A stretch of DNA of 64,000 nucleotides from Anomaloglossus baeobatrachus. Its lineage: Eukaryota; Chordata; Amphibia; Anura; Aromobatidae. The notes beneath the pieces were generated by a model, which saw only the letters and a list, made by a program, of their open reading frames with translations, did not search any database and had not been told where the DNA came from. The stretch is taken from the NCBI RefSeq assembly GCF_048569485.1, contig NC_134357.1, forward strand, positions 479,972,163-480,036,162, written 5' to 3'. Of the stretch, positions 11,758 to 23,804 are shown one piece after another; the first letter of the stretch is position 1, and each line of letters starts with the position of its first letter. The translations under genes were made by a program, and so were the position numbers.

Positions 11758-12035
11758 TGATTTATATTTTATTCATGGAGGGTTGTGATGACTAGTATTG
11801 ATATATTATTGTTTCCCTCATACGCTGTTTGTTCAGACACACCCCCCTGCAGTTTTGCAGTTTTTATATGTGCACATCTTTGTACCTTATTCTGCCCACT
11901 TTTGTATCCCTATGATATAATGTTAAAATTATGTATGAAATAAAGTATATATTTATTAGAAAACCGATATAGTTTGTTATTATGGTTAATGACCGTATGG
12001 TAAAATATATGGAGGTCTTTTGTAGGAACATGTTC
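11758..12035 (-). repeat. Repeat X, right copy
   Basis: Inverted partner of 2810-3091. It begins TGATTTATATTTTATTCATG and ends GTAGGAACATGTT, directly joined to the 30-bp minisatellite. Together the two copies bracket the BEL/Pao composite. Confidence 0.85.
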
Positions 12036-12215
12036 CTGGAATACAGCAGGTGTTGTCGGGTGTTCCCGGAATACGACATGTCTTGTAGGGTGTTCTCTTT
12101 CTGGTATACGGCAGGTCTTGTGGGGTGTTCTGTTTCTGGTATACGGCAGGTCTTGTGGGGTGCTCCCATACATGGCAGGTCTTGTGAGGTGTTCCCAGTA
12201 TACAACAGGTCTTGT
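12036..12215. repeat. 30-bp minisatellite, right block
   Basis: About six units of the GCAGGTCTTGTGGGGTG type, on the same strand as the block at 2177-2756 although the neighbouring Repeat X is inverted. Confidence 0.9.
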
Positions 12216-13292
12216 GTATGTGCTTCCTCTATCTGCCTGTGCATCACAGTGTTTACCGACCACTAACCACCTGATTGTAAAAACATTTCTCAGAAAATGA
12301 ATTGGAAATTTAGCCCACATGCAATTCAAGATAAAATGTGGAAACTCCAGCCACCTATACACTTCTAAATCCTACAAAAAAATAAATACATTTAAAGAGG
12401 CATCCCATACGGTGAAACGTTTCTAAATCCCTCTTTAGGATACATGGATGCCCAATTCCACCATATAAACAAACACCAGATCTTCAGAAGCCACAGATTT
12501 CCATTACTCCATATGGAACATTACAAAGGTTGACTGAAGGTTTTACTGCACCAAGACCTGAATGGTCTTTTTTTCAGAACATCCCCCACAGTTTTGCCAT
12601 ATGGTATGTTGTTCCATTACTTCATGTGGACGGAATTCCCTTAGCCCCTTGTCGGAGGTAGAAATGCGGGAATCTCTAGTTGTAAAATTAAGACACCAAG
12701 AAGATAAATAAATATCACTTTACAGATGAACGTGTCAAGACAGGAATAGAGGGAAGGAAATCCCTGCTGCTGGGCAGAAGACAAAATGGGTCTAAGGTAG
12801 TTATAGATTTTGTTAGTGATTGGCACACATTTTGAGAAGACGTCCAATAACATAATGATGGGCAGGTAAACTTGACCCCAGTGGCTGGACAAGTTAAACT
12901 TGATCATGGTGTACATAAAAAATACATAACTTGACATTGATGGTCAGACCGGTTCTGTACTTTCCCTTACATAATCACCATCGTTTCAATAACCTTTCTA
13001 TATATCAATATTAGAAGAAGTTTTAAGGTTAAAAGATCTTTCCAGTATATTGTCACCCTAGGTTTAGGGAAGTACCACGCATATGGCGAAAGGGATGGGA
13101 ATCCCTGTCTAGGGAAGGGGAAGATGGTGACCCCTGACCAAACCTTTCACTGGCCCTTGGCTCCCCTGACCATCCTACATAGGCCTACTTAGGTTTCTGT
13201 ACCTATATGCTGAGAAGGATACCTGGCCTGTGTTGACTCTGAAGTGGGCCCTAGATAAGGAACAGATGGGATAAGCGCTTAATCAATGACAC
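12216..13292. other. No gene or known repeat seen
   Basis: AT-rich, low-coding sequence without recognisable protein similarity. The open frames here are short and show no familiar motif. Confidence 0.5.
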
Positions 13293-14113
13293 TAAAGCTG
13301 GGTTCACACACAACGACAACGACGTCACTGTTACGTCACCATTTCCTGTGATGTAACAGCGACCTTACATGATCGCTAGTTAGCTGTCAAACATGTAATT
13401 TTAAGCAGCGATGGAGCAGCGATCATAGCGACTTTTACTGTCGTTGGGACGTGTCACACGCGTTGCTGTGCGACGACTCAGACCTTGATAGAGGCGTGGT
13501 GTTTACCCCTAGACATGTTTTGCGTTGCCTCTTTTCAAGCCCCTCTGTTCCGATTGGTGATCACTACAGCGCCTTTGCGTTGCCTTTTTTACGCCCCTCT
13601 GTTCCGATTGGTGATCACTACAGCGGTGCCTGATTGGGTGACCGTGCCAAACAAAGGAAGACACAAAAAAGAACGACACACTAGCGACACCAGACAGAGG
13701 CTCTACTACGTGAAACAAAGAATGGAACTTAAAGAATGAAATCACTGTATCGCCTTCGGCAAGTTACCCAATCGGAATGCTGTTATGACCACCAATCGGA
13801 GTCGTGGGGGCGTTGTAAAATACACCGCAAAAACACGCCCTTGTCCTGCCTTCAGTCCTACGTCACTGCCTTCAAAGTCGTTGCGACCGTCGCTGCTGCG
13901 GTGTCAAACACAAGGATGCATGTGGCGCAGCGGGATAGTAGCGATCAAAAAATTACCCGGAATATTCAAGAGCGAGCAGCGATCTCGCAGCAGGGGTCTG
14001 ATCGTTGTAATGTGTCACAGCGACGTCGCTGTTGAGGTCGTTGCTACATCACAGAAAATGGCGACTTAGCAGCATTGTCGTTTTCGTCGTCGCTGTGTGT
14101 GACACCACCATTA
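13293..14113. mobile_element. Non-autonomous TIR transposon (large MITE)
   Basis: The ends are imperfect inverted repeats: TAAAGCTGGGTTCACACACA at the left, and the complement of TAATGGTGGTGTCACACACA at the right. CG-rich CGACAACGACG/CGTCGTCGCTG follows inside. The style resembles the TWA-flanked MITEs elsewhere in the window. Inside, a ~60-bp segment with CTGTTCCGATTGGTGATCAC is duplicated near 13540 and 13600. There is no transposase. The superfamily is inferred from its resemblance to the others. Confidence 0.7.
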
Positions 14114-14640
14114 GCTCTAGAGAAGATACAGGGAGCACAAATAGGGGGAAGGGAACAAACAACTTATCTCTAAGAAGACATGGGGAGAGGAACAGCAACA
14201 AGCAACAGTGTTTCTTCAGATGAATACAAGCTGACTGCTTGCATCCAAGGCCTGTATAGCTATATAACTCTATCACCACCAAACACCATGAGGAAATGTG
14301 GGTATTTAAGGACACAAGGGGAAGTTATAATGATTAACAGCTGAAAGGTGAGGAAGAATATCCGCAGGGTCCTTAAAGGAAAGGGATTAACTCTAAGTAG
14401 GGTAGACACAAAGGATACCATTTACACCACAGCAGGAAGAATAGAATGTCAGGGGGCAGTTTGTATAGCCAAATCCTGCAACCATCTACAGCCGGACACC
14501 ACAGGGCTGTCTGTCAACCGTGACACACCCGTGACATATACTTATGAGAGAAATATGCTTCTTTCTTCACGTACGAGCCACTACTTCTTCTCCCCTAAAC
14601 CTTAATCTCATTTTTCACGCCGAAATACAAATAAAATCCA
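14114..14640. other. No gene or known repeat seen
   Basis: Unassigned sequence. It may be the continuation of the sequence left of the MITE at 13293, but I see no protein similarity. Confidence 0.4.
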
Positions 14641-14954
14641 TCCTGTATGAAACAGCTCACTGAGGGATCAGATTACAGTTTTCTATTGCATTTTATGGAA
14701 AAAGGATGGAACACCTTGAAAGAAGCACAGCGAGACATTTGCAGATGGTGCCGCTGTGTGTTTTATCTCATTCCAGAGATGGATTCAGGTTCACAGCAAC
14801 ACTTTTCAGAACTGCTGTGTAATAGCTCCCATGTTTCTTCTTTTTTCTTACAAGGATTGTATCTCACTTCATTGCTGTATTCTCAATACGGCTGTGTAAT
14901 TGCTGTCATTCTGCTGTTGCTTTCTAGTAAGTTTTTTATCTCAAAAATGAAAAA

Positions 14955-15893
14955 TCCCTAAAAGTTACAAATTTTATTTAATATATTTAAAAACTCAATA
15001 AGTAGAGGTGAGGAGAGCACTCCAAAATACAGGCGAAAATGACCAAAAGATAAGTGAGATAAGCAAGGATCTCAGTACACCTGCAGGGCCCTACCGTTGT
15101 CCCTACGGTCTCATCCTACCTTGACGCTGAGGTTGGCCCCGTATTAAAGCACAATTGGCGCCCCAGCTCACCGATAACTCACCCTTATAGACCCTGATGC
15201 ACAAAACCAAGTTTGATAGTTTGATCAAATACATTTTAATAACCAGGCTCAAAGGAGATAACAACGGCCACTATTAATATGCCATGCTAGATCTTATCCA
15301 CACCATCCAGGGTCATCTAACCCCAATCAGGCCTCCTGATGAACCTGAAACACAGGAGAAATGCATTGAGGCTGACTTGTGAACGATGACATCTACAAGG
15401 GAAGTGTTTTTTGTCTTTCTCTTCATTTTTTCTCATTTTTGTTTTGTTTTATAACCTATATTGTGGGCCTTTTAAATTATTTTTGTGGGGCGCTGTGATG
15501 CACACCAGTAGCCCTGGCATTTTGATTTGTTGTTGCATGCGGTATCTATTATGAATGGATTTAGCATGGCATATTAATAGTGAACACCACCGTTGTTATC
15601 TCCTTTGAGCCTGGTTATTAAAACTTATTTGATCAGACTTGGTTTTTGCATCAGGGTGGTCTTTAAGGGTGAGTCATTGGTGAGCGGGGGTGCCAATTGT
15701 GCTTTATTAGGGTGCCAACCTCCGTGGCAAGGTAGGGTGAGACCGTAGGGACAACGGTAGGGCCCTTCAGGTTTACCGAGATCCTTGCTTATCTCACTTT
15801 TTTGGCCCTTTTCGCCTGTTTTTTGGAGTGCTCTCCTCACATCTACTTATTGAGTTTTTAAATATATTAAATAATATTTGTAACTTTTAGGAA
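14955..15893 (+). mobile_element. Inverted-repeat element with hammerhead ribozyme (copy a)
   Basis: Two arms of about 345 bp (14955-15300 and about 15548-15893) are inverted copies of each other. They flank a ~245-bp spacer with a consensus-perfect hammerhead core at 15331-15372. The right end is T-rich with TTTTTGTTTTTG just outside, like the ends of the two other inverted-repeat elements. There is no ORF. The hammerhead and the resemblance to copies with long target duplications suggest a non-autonomous Penelope-like or retrozyme-like retroelement. I could not find a clear target duplication for this copy. Confidence 0.72.
15331..15372 (+). ncRNA. Hammerhead ribozyme motif (a)
   Basis: Stem I GCCTC/GAGGC (15331-15335 with 15368-15372); core CTGATGA (15336-15342); stem II CCTG/CAGG with loop AAACA; GAAA (15358-15361); then the palindrome ATGCAT and T at the cleavage position. 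This matches the conserved hammerhead core CUGAUGA...GAAA...UH. The very short palindromic stem III is typical of Penelope-type hammerheads that act as dimers. The core has no mismatch, so this is the copy in the window most likely to be active. Confidence 0.88.
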
Positions 15894-16148
15894 TTTTTGT
15901 TTTTGTCAATTTCCATTGGGATTCCTCCTATATCCCTGATTGTTAGCAAATATTGGATCTCACCCTATTGCTGCATTCACAGCTACATTGCTCAGAACTG
16001 CTGTGTAATTGCTGCCATTTTGCTTCTGCTTTCTAGTAAATATTGGATCTCACTATATTACTGGATTCACAGCTACACTGTTCACTCCTGCTGTATGTCC
16101 TCCATTCTGTTGCTGCTTCTGAACATCCACTATATAGAGACAGAATAG

Positions 16149-17419
16149 CAGAAATCCCTTATGTTTGTGTGTGTGGGACCCATCACAGATGGTAGTATTC
16201 ACGCACTAGCTCAGACAAAAGTGAAAACTGGTAAAAATGAATGTCATCTAATGACCAGAAAAAGTTATTCTTCATAAAACCACAGCATGAAGTCTAAAGT
16301 TCCTATCTAATTCTAACAAATGCATGGCAGAAGGCCAATATATCTCATTTTTTGCCTTTTGGCTAATAAGGGTGATGAAGGAGTTGGAGAAAAGTAGTAA
16401 TTCTAATAGGGGCACAGACCTGTCTCGGAGCATAGTCAGCTGACAGGTCTGCTTCACTGACAGCAGAAATATTTCTCCCCAGACAGCCGGCAATCTTTGG
16501 GTTTTCAGAGCCATTTGTGCTTCAAGAAAGAATCCAGTCTTTTCCCATCTATATCAGAAGCCTCTATATTTGGAAGGCAGATGTTGGAAAATATTCTGGA
16601 ACTATGAGGGTCACATCCATTTACAAGCACCTTAATTTTGGAAGGCACATGTTAGGAAACTGGTAATCTTGCTGACACAGCGCGATTACTGGAAGCTATT
16701 GAATTTCAGGCACACTCGGAAAGCTGCAGTAAACCGTATAGAGGTTTATAAATATACACTCCCGGTATGGATCAAATGTGCAAGATTTAGAATGGATTAC
16801 ACTCATGTCAATAGATGTGGTTACCATTCACATGTTGAATTGACGTCTGCTCCTCGCTTCTCGCGTGCACATGTGCATCATTTAATATCCCTATTAAAAA
16901 AATCAGGAACACGTTGAGAAATATTTAGGTCAATGGATCACATTTAGATCCTCTGCCCTTTATTTGATATCAAAACCCACAATACCACAATGGACACAAC
17001 CGTAAATCAATGAGCTCTGTCGGGGGACCATTGGTATCTATGGTACAACAGATCAGACAGATTTTTGTGACTTTTGTTATTAGCCCTGATGCTGATTTGA
17101 ATAACACCTTGAATGGTCTAAATTTGGCAAATTTTGGTGACAGCCCCTTAGCAGCAGTTCCCAAAAGCTTCTCTCCAAGTTCTACCTATGATCCTGCTTC
17201 AGTATAAAACTTCAGTGGTCCTTGTCAATTTTTTATTACTTTGTTGCACTGGTTATATGCCGTACAATCATGCCAATCCCTACACTCAACAGTCATGTGC
17301 CATACATGCAAGTAATACTGCAATGGTAACGTAGATATGCAGTAATTATAAAGCTGCAGCATAGTAAATATAAACCGGTGAAGCCCACTGGAGCAACAGC
17401 GATGAAGCAACAGGTTCTA
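16149..17419. other. No gene or known repeat seen
   Basis: AT-rich unassigned sequence with only short open frames and no recognisable motif. Confidence 0.5.
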
Positions 17420-18335
17420 TAATGCCTGAGTTATGGTTATTCTTATATTCTGTAAACTAACAAAAATACTGATGACATGTTCTACCTTTCTAATGTGAAC
17501 AGGTGCAAAATAAACATGAAACATAGTAACAAAAAGGAGACCGTTGTACTCTGTAGTGCTAAAATACTGCATTACTGCTATGAAAAACATGCAAAAATTG
17601 AAATACTTAGCACACAAAAATGGCCAGTTTAATGTGAGTCCAACAGCCAACGGCAAGGTGACCTCTTTATGTTGGGTCCCTGCCTACTCTAATGCTTCTC
17701 ATTGGGTTAAAAAAACCTACAATTTATGGCTGGACATCTCCTGAGGCTGAAGAGCAGGAGTGCTTAATCAGAAGGCATAACCCTGTAATCTGAAAAAAAA
17801 TACTGATGGTACATCCACTTTTCTAATGTGAACAGGTGCATACTGAACATGAAACATAGTAACAAAAAGGAGACAGTTGCACTCTGTAGCGCCAAGATAT
17901 GTATAACAATGAATATGGGAATATAGACATACATTACTGCTATGAAAAACATGTAAAATTTGAAATACTTAGTACACAAAAATGGCCAGTTTTATGTGAG
18001 CCCAACAGCCAAAGGCAAGGCAAGCTCTTTTTGATGGGTCCCTATCAAACTAATGCTTCTCTTTGGGTTAATAAAACTCTATAATTTATGGGTGGACAGG
18101 AACCTGTAAATGGAGAATTAAAACCTGTCCGCCCATAAATTGTAGGTTTTTTAACCCAAAGAGAGGCATTAGTTTGATAGGGACCCGACAAAAAGAGGTC
18201 ACCTTGCCATTGGCTCTTAGGCTCACATAAAACTGGCCATTTTTGTGTCCTACGTAATCTAAATTTTTACATGTTTTTCATAGCAGTAACACAAGTCTAT
18301 AGTCCAATATTCATTGCTCAGCATATGAAAGCACT
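17420..18335. repeat. Tandem and inverted ~330-bp repeat cluster
   Basis: Two direct units (about 17420-17757 and 17777-18098) share long blocks such as ATTACTGCTATGAAAAACAT and CACAAAAATGGCCAGTTT. A third, inverted unit follows at about 18119-18330, so the inner halves can fold back on each other. I do not recognise the family. Short open frames inside are not conserved between units. Confidence 0.8.
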
Positions 18336-18347
18336 ATAAAGTGCAAC

Positions 18348-19485
18348 TGTGGTGCCCCTGAGTATATCAGGGTGCCACAGGGAACTGCATCCTTCCACCC
18401 AGGGTGCAGGGCCTACCACCCATGGTTCCAGGTTCCTAAGAAACCGATATCACTACCATCAGCACCACAAATCCCAACCACACCTCACATCATGACTGTC
18501 AGATACACCAGTGGGTTGGTCAAGCTGGAATAGGGCCACCCACCTGAGGGTCAGGCGGCAGACTGGTGGGAGGGAGGAAGTAGGCAGTTGAGTGGTAGCC
18601 CTCAAAGAGTGAGGAGCTGGAGTGGTAGCTCCTGGGGAGCTAGACCGAGGTTGGGTTGCAGACGGTGGTCCGGGACCTGAGGAGTCGGGGTCCGGTGGCA
18701 GTGACATTGGAAGAGGGTGCAACGGACATAGTCTAGGAGGACTGTCGGCATCAGAAAACCAAAAGAACTGACTGGTACCGAGCACAGCGGGGTTCAGGAC
18801 CTTAGGTCAGGAACTGATTCAACGTACTGATAATTAACCTGGGAGGGAGAGTATCTTCATGTACTTCCCTAAGAGCTCAGAGATTGAAGGCATCAGCACA
18901 ACGCAGGGGATAGGGTTTTCCAGTAAAGCAGCCCACTGAAATCCCAAGTGCCAGCCATCAAGAGCACAGTTACACTAGACATAGTGAGCGGGGCCCTAAC
19001 AGCTTCAAGCCAAAGGGCCACAACAGACAACTAAATTGTGCATGGAGGTGGGCTCCGGATTACGAAGTGACACTGGTGGGAGCGGACACCTGGATGGGCT
19101 CCCCGTAGTGACTGTGATGCACAGAAACTTTGGTTTACCTTCAGTGCGAGTGTCTACTTTATAATCCTCATCCAGCACCACGACTACCCACAGTGAGTAC
19201 CCTGGTCCCCTGCACTCTGCGCTCCCAATATTCACCCACACCCCAGAGGCCGGGGCCTTCCCTACCTGCGGAGGGACTGACACCTTGCTGCTCCACACCA
19301 TCTGCCCCGATACTCCTTCCACCAGCAGCGGTACTCCCACTACCGCATCTCGCAGGTGACGTCAAGAACTTCTCCCCTGTAATTAATCCCCTTTCAAGGA
19401 TCGGAGTGTTTGCTGAGCCCGAGTCTGGACCCCTCGAGCCACGATCACCCCGGATCCGAGCACCCCGGTCTGCGACGGGGCAGCA
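18348..19485 (+). repeat. Probable solo LTR, gypsy-like
   Basis: A 1,138-bp segment opens TGTGGTGCCCCTGAGTATAT, with a terminal hairpin CCCTGA...TCAGGG, and closes GACGGGGCAGCA. It is flanked by near-identical 6-mers (TGCAAC at 18342-18347 and TACAAC at 19486-19491), read as a target duplication with one change. The start hairpin and the CTCGAGCCAC/GGATCCGAG-rich end resemble the LTRs at 9542 and 33536, so it may be a distant member of the same group. No interior is present. Confidence 0.62.
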
Positions 19486-19642
19486 TACAACTGTCTCCTT
19501 TTTGTTATTTTTGTATCCTAGCATATTTTCTCCTTTTTAGCTAATTTCTTTTTTAATTCCCAGCCAAAATTCTTCCCTACTGGGGAAACTTACTGAAAGT
19601 TGTTTTATTACTGAGTTCTTTATATGCAGTAGCTCTACTTTA

Positions 19643-20960
19643 TAGTGCTCAGCAAAAATTAGTTCACCCCGTTATAAAAGTAAAATTTTAATTAGTATCT
19701 CACTGAACACAGAACAATCTCCAAAATTTTGACAAGACTGAGTTTCATAGAACATTTTTTTTTAATCCATGATATAAAAGTAAGGTTTTAATTGCAAAAT
19801 CATCAGTTTTAGTCAAATGAGTTGGTGCAATTAAGAGTGCACCCCATATCAAAAACTCTACATCTGGTATTTCATATGACCTCCATGATTTTTAATGAGG
19901 GCACCAAGTCTTCTTTGCATGGAATGAACAAGTTGGTGACACATTAAGAAATCTTTTTCCATTCTTCAAGGATGAGGTTTTTTACAGCTTTGATGCTAAA
20001 GGGTGAGTGATGACAACTTGTCTCTTCATAATTCCCCAATGGTGCTCAGTTGGGGTCCGATCACGAGACACTTGGCCACTGAATCTCTTTCCCCTTGTTC
20101 ATCAGAAATTGAAAAGATGTCATGTTGGAAAAATGCCTAAAAATGCGTCTACCAAGAGCACGGAGTAATGGGAACATTTCCTCTTCCAATATAGAGCATA
20201 ACATCTGTGAATTCATGATACCATCAATGACATATAGTTCCCCCAACACCAGCAGTGATTATGTACCCCCCTCCCCACATAAGGACACTGCCATCACCAG
20301 ATCTTCCTGTAGGCACCATACATGTTTCATTGTATTTCTGACCTACAGTTTAGAAGCCATTAATTCCAAAAACATTTATTTTGGTCTCATCACTCCAGAG
20401 TATATAGTCCCATTAATCTTATATTTTCAGCATGGGCACAGACAAATTGTAGGTGGCTTTTTTGTGCCTCGGCTTTAGGAGAGGCTTCCTTTGTGGGCAA
20501 CTCCCATACATGCCGTTCCTCTGAAGTGTACGCTGTATTATGTCATGGGAAACACTCACCCCAGTTTGGCTTTCTTTATCTTCATGAATGAACTTGCATG
20601 TGGATTTCCTGTGGTGACATCCGTGGTCGACCTGGAAAGCTCTGTGAGATGGTTTCAGTTTCATCTTTCTTACAGTTTTTGTTTCACTTTTGCTCCAGAA
20701 TCTGGCTTACTAAACCTTGCTGATCTTTTGGTAGCCTTCATCTTTCTTGTGTAAAGAAATTATTTTCTGTCTCAGGTCCTGTGACATATCTCTTCCATGT
20801 GGTACCATTGTTGACAGCATGAAATGAGATAGGGTTTTCTTTGATAAGCAACACCATTATATAGTCACCTGTCTGCTGGTTACATGAGTAACGAATAATT
20901 AGAGTAGAATAATTAGCCGGGTTCTGATTCTTCTTACATATAGCTTTTAGCTTTAGCAGC
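19643..20960 (-). mobile_element. Degenerate Tc1-like element
   Basis: The left end, TAGTGCTCAGCAAAAATTAG after TA, is the terminus of a widespread vertebrate Tc1-like family. The minus strand encodes heavily broken transposase: RRLGALIKNHGGHMKYQ near 19900, remnants of the MKHGGG...VMVWGC block near 20270-20330, and an amino-terminal MKATKRSARFSKP-like start near 20740. Several stops and frameshifts are present, so the copy is old and inactive. The right terminus is not clear. Confidence 0.8.
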
Positions 20961-21774
20961 ATGAATCTAGAACTGGTTCCCTTTAAAATATTATATCTGA
21001 ATCACAGACTGACATTTCTACAATATTCTCTCTCTGACTGATCCCTGGGAATAACGTGAAGTATACGCTTAATTCCCAATATGGAAGAAGCAGTTAAGAA
21101 AGTTCACAGTGGTCAATGGACATTGCCATTTTGTAAGTCAGCCAGATAAGGGTTGCACGCCTGTGGGAAATCTTTTCTGCATGTCCAGAGGACTGAGCAG
21201 TGCCTACAAAGTGCATGAAAAATTAAGAAATTGTTTTTGGGAACTGAAGGCAGTTTCTGTTCCTGTTCAATAACATGGCACTCGGGCATGCTAAGCTGGT
21301 GATGGCCGGGTGATATTCTGGAATACCGAGCTTGCTGGCTACATATAAATTTCCTGATGTTACCATTTCAGTTATGCCTAGTTAGGCAGTGATAAATCTG
21401 ACCAGGTGAGTGACCGGGTGACCAAAAAAAGATTTAAATAGACATCCAAGTAATGTTACAATAAGGAAGAGCCGGTCTGGAGCACAAAGAGATATTCTAA
21501 CATGTGAAACACTATAACGGACATATTTAATTTTAGTAAAGAATAAAACACAGACATGGTTGCAAAATTGCTGTCAAAATGTGGTAACCATTCATACTAA
21601 ATGAGCTGTAGAGGGAGGGCTCAATGTCTCATTAAGGGAGGCATTACGGGATGACTCTGGCCTTATTTATACAATTAAAACCAGCCACTATACAGTATAT
21701 ACAGCCAGCAGCCTCTATATTGTATTAATATACAGCCAGCAGCCTCTAATATATATATATATTACAGACCAAAA
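20961..21774. other. No gene seen; short duplicated motif near the right end
   Basis: Mostly unassigned. ACAGCCAGCAGCCTCT occurs twice near 21698 and 21731, and in a changed form near 23411 beyond the next transposon. This suggests that element landed in a short repeat. Confidence 0.5.
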
Positions 21775-23318
21775 GTTTGGACATACCTTCTCATTCAAAG
21801 GGTTTTCTTTATTTTCATGATTCTGAAAGTTGTAGAATCACATTGAAGGCATCAAAACTATGAATTAATGCATGTTGAATGAAATACTTAACGAAAAAAG
21901 TGTAAAACAACTGAAAATATGTCTTATATTCTAGGTTCTTCGAAGTAGCCACCTTTTGCTTTGGTTACTGCTTTGCACACTCTTGGCATTCTCTTGATGA
22001 GCTTCAAGAGGTAGTCACCGGAAATGGTCTTCCAACAGTCTTGAAGGAGTTCCCAGAGATGCTTAGCACTTGTTGGCCCTTTTGCCTTCACTCTGTGGTC
22101 CAGCTCACCCCAAATCATCTTGATTGGGTTCAGGTCTGGTGACTGTGGAGGCCAGATCATCTGGCGTAGCACCCCATCACTCTCCTTCTTAGTCAAATTG
22201 CCCTTACACAGCCTGGAGGTGTGTTTGGGGTCATTGTCCTGTTGAAAAATAAGTGATGGTGCAACTAAACGCAAACCAGATGGAATAGCATGCCGCTGGA
22301 AGATGCTGTGGTAGCCATGCTGGTTCAGTGTGCCTTCAATTTTTAATAAATCATCAACAGTGTCAACAGCAAAGCACCCCCACACCATCACACCTCCTCC
22401 TCCATGCTTCACGGTGGGAACCAGGCATGTAGAGTCCATTCGTTCACCTTTTCTACGTCGCACAAAGACATGATGGCTGGATCCAAAGATCTCAAATTTG
22501 GACTCATCAGACTAAAGCACAGATTTCCACTGGTCTAATGTCCATTCCTTGTGTTCTTTAGCCCAAACAAGTCTGTTCTGCTTGTTGCCTGTCATTAGCA
22601 GTGGTTTCCTAGCAGCTATTTTACCATGAAGGCCTGCTGCACAAAGTCTCCTCTTAACAGTTGTTCTAGAGGTGTGTCTGCTGCTAGAACTCTGTGTGGC
22701 AATGACCTGGTCTCTAATCTGAGCTGCTGTTAACCTGCGATTTCTGAGGCTGGTGACTCATATAAACTTATCCTCCGCAGCAGAGGTGACTTTTGGTCTT
22801 CCTTTCCTGGGGCGGTCCTCATGTGAGCCAGTTTCTTTGTAGCGTTTGATGGTTTTTGCCACTGCACTTGGGGACACTTTCAAAGTTTTCCCAAATTTTC
22901 GGACTGTCTGACCTTCATTTCTTAAAGTAATGATGGCCACTCGTTTTTCTTTATTTAGCTGCTTTTTTCTTGCCATGATACAAATTCTAACAGTCTATTC
23001 AGTACGATAGTGTAGTGTATCCACCAGACTTCTGCACAACACAACTGATGGTCCCAACCCCATAAGGCAAGAAATCCCACTTATTAAACCTGACAGGGCA
23101 CACCTGTGAAGTGAAAACCATTTTCGGTGTCTACCTCTTAAAGCTCATCAAGAGAATGCCAAGAGTGTGCAAAGCAGTAATCAAAGCAAAAGGTGGCTAC
23201 TTTGAAGAACCGAGAATATAAGACATATTTTCAGTTGTTTCACACTTTTTTGTTAAGTATTTCATTCCACATGTGTTAATTCATAGTTTTGATGCCTTCA
23301 ATGAGAATCTACAATTAT
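21775..23318 (-). mobile_element. Tc1-like element of the DD38E (Intruder-like) type
   Basis: The left end is CAGACCAAAAGTTTGGACAT after TA. Transposase lies on the minus strand (21924-22976). At the right, 23140-23318 is an inverted copy of the left arm, including the last codons of transposase (KRMPRVCKAV, then EEPRI and a stop). The outermost ~75 bp of that end are missing and replaced by an AT microsatellite. So the right end is a duplicated, inverted 3-prime end and not a normal 5-prime end. DD38E spacing is the hallmark of the Intruder family. Confidence 0.88.
21924..22976 (-). pseudogene. Tc1-like transposase, DD38E spacing, inactivated
   Basis: One frame of 351 codons starts MARKKQLNKEKRVAIITLRN, a paired-like helix-turn-helix DNA-binding domain, followed by the GRP-like linker DRPRKGRPK. 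The DDE domain follows: SDESKFEIFG (first Asp), a GGGGVMVWGC block, FQQDNDPKHTS (second Asp) and SPDLNPIKMIW. The third acidic residue is Lys in this copy, 38 residues after the second Asp. Two in-frame stops are visible, one after EDKFI (CGA to TGA) and one just before SDESK. The protein would cut and paste the element at TA sites in intact relatives. Confidence 0.9.
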
Positions 23319-23341
23319 ATATATATATACATATATACATA

Positions 23342-23408
<67 letters not shown>

Positions 23409-23410
23409 TT
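23318..23410. repeat. AT microsatellite
   Basis: Nearly uninterrupted (TA)n with ATATACAT variants between two Tc1-like elements. It may have grown from the TA target site. Confidence 0.95.
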
Positions 23411-23804
23411 ACAGACAGCAGCCTCTGTATTACAGCTGAAACTAGAAGTTTACATACACTAGCTAAAAAGACATATGCATGTTTTTCTTGCTATCTGACA
23501 TGAAATCAGAATAAACCTTTCCCGTCTTAGGTAAATTAGGATTACCAAAATTATTTATATTTGTCAAATGCCAGAATAAAATTAGAGATAGAATGTTTTA
23601 AGACATTTTTATTTCTTTCTGCAAAGTCAAACGTTTACATACACTAACGTACTATGTCTTTAAATAATATGAGCCAGCCGATATGATGATGTCATGTCTT
23701 TGGAGGCTTCTGATAGGTTTATTGACAATATTTGAGTTAATTAGGGACACACCTGTGGATGTATTTGATTGTGAACCTTAAACACATTGCTTCTTTGTGT
23801 AACA

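Larger units (their letters stand above)
14780..16110. repeat. Degenerate ~115-bp tandem repeat, split by an insertion
   Basis: Phrases such as CTGCTGTGTAATTGCTG and CTTTCTAGTAA recur near 14820, 14895, 15990 and 16050. The two halves are separated by the inverted-repeat element at 14955-15893. Confidence 0.6.
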
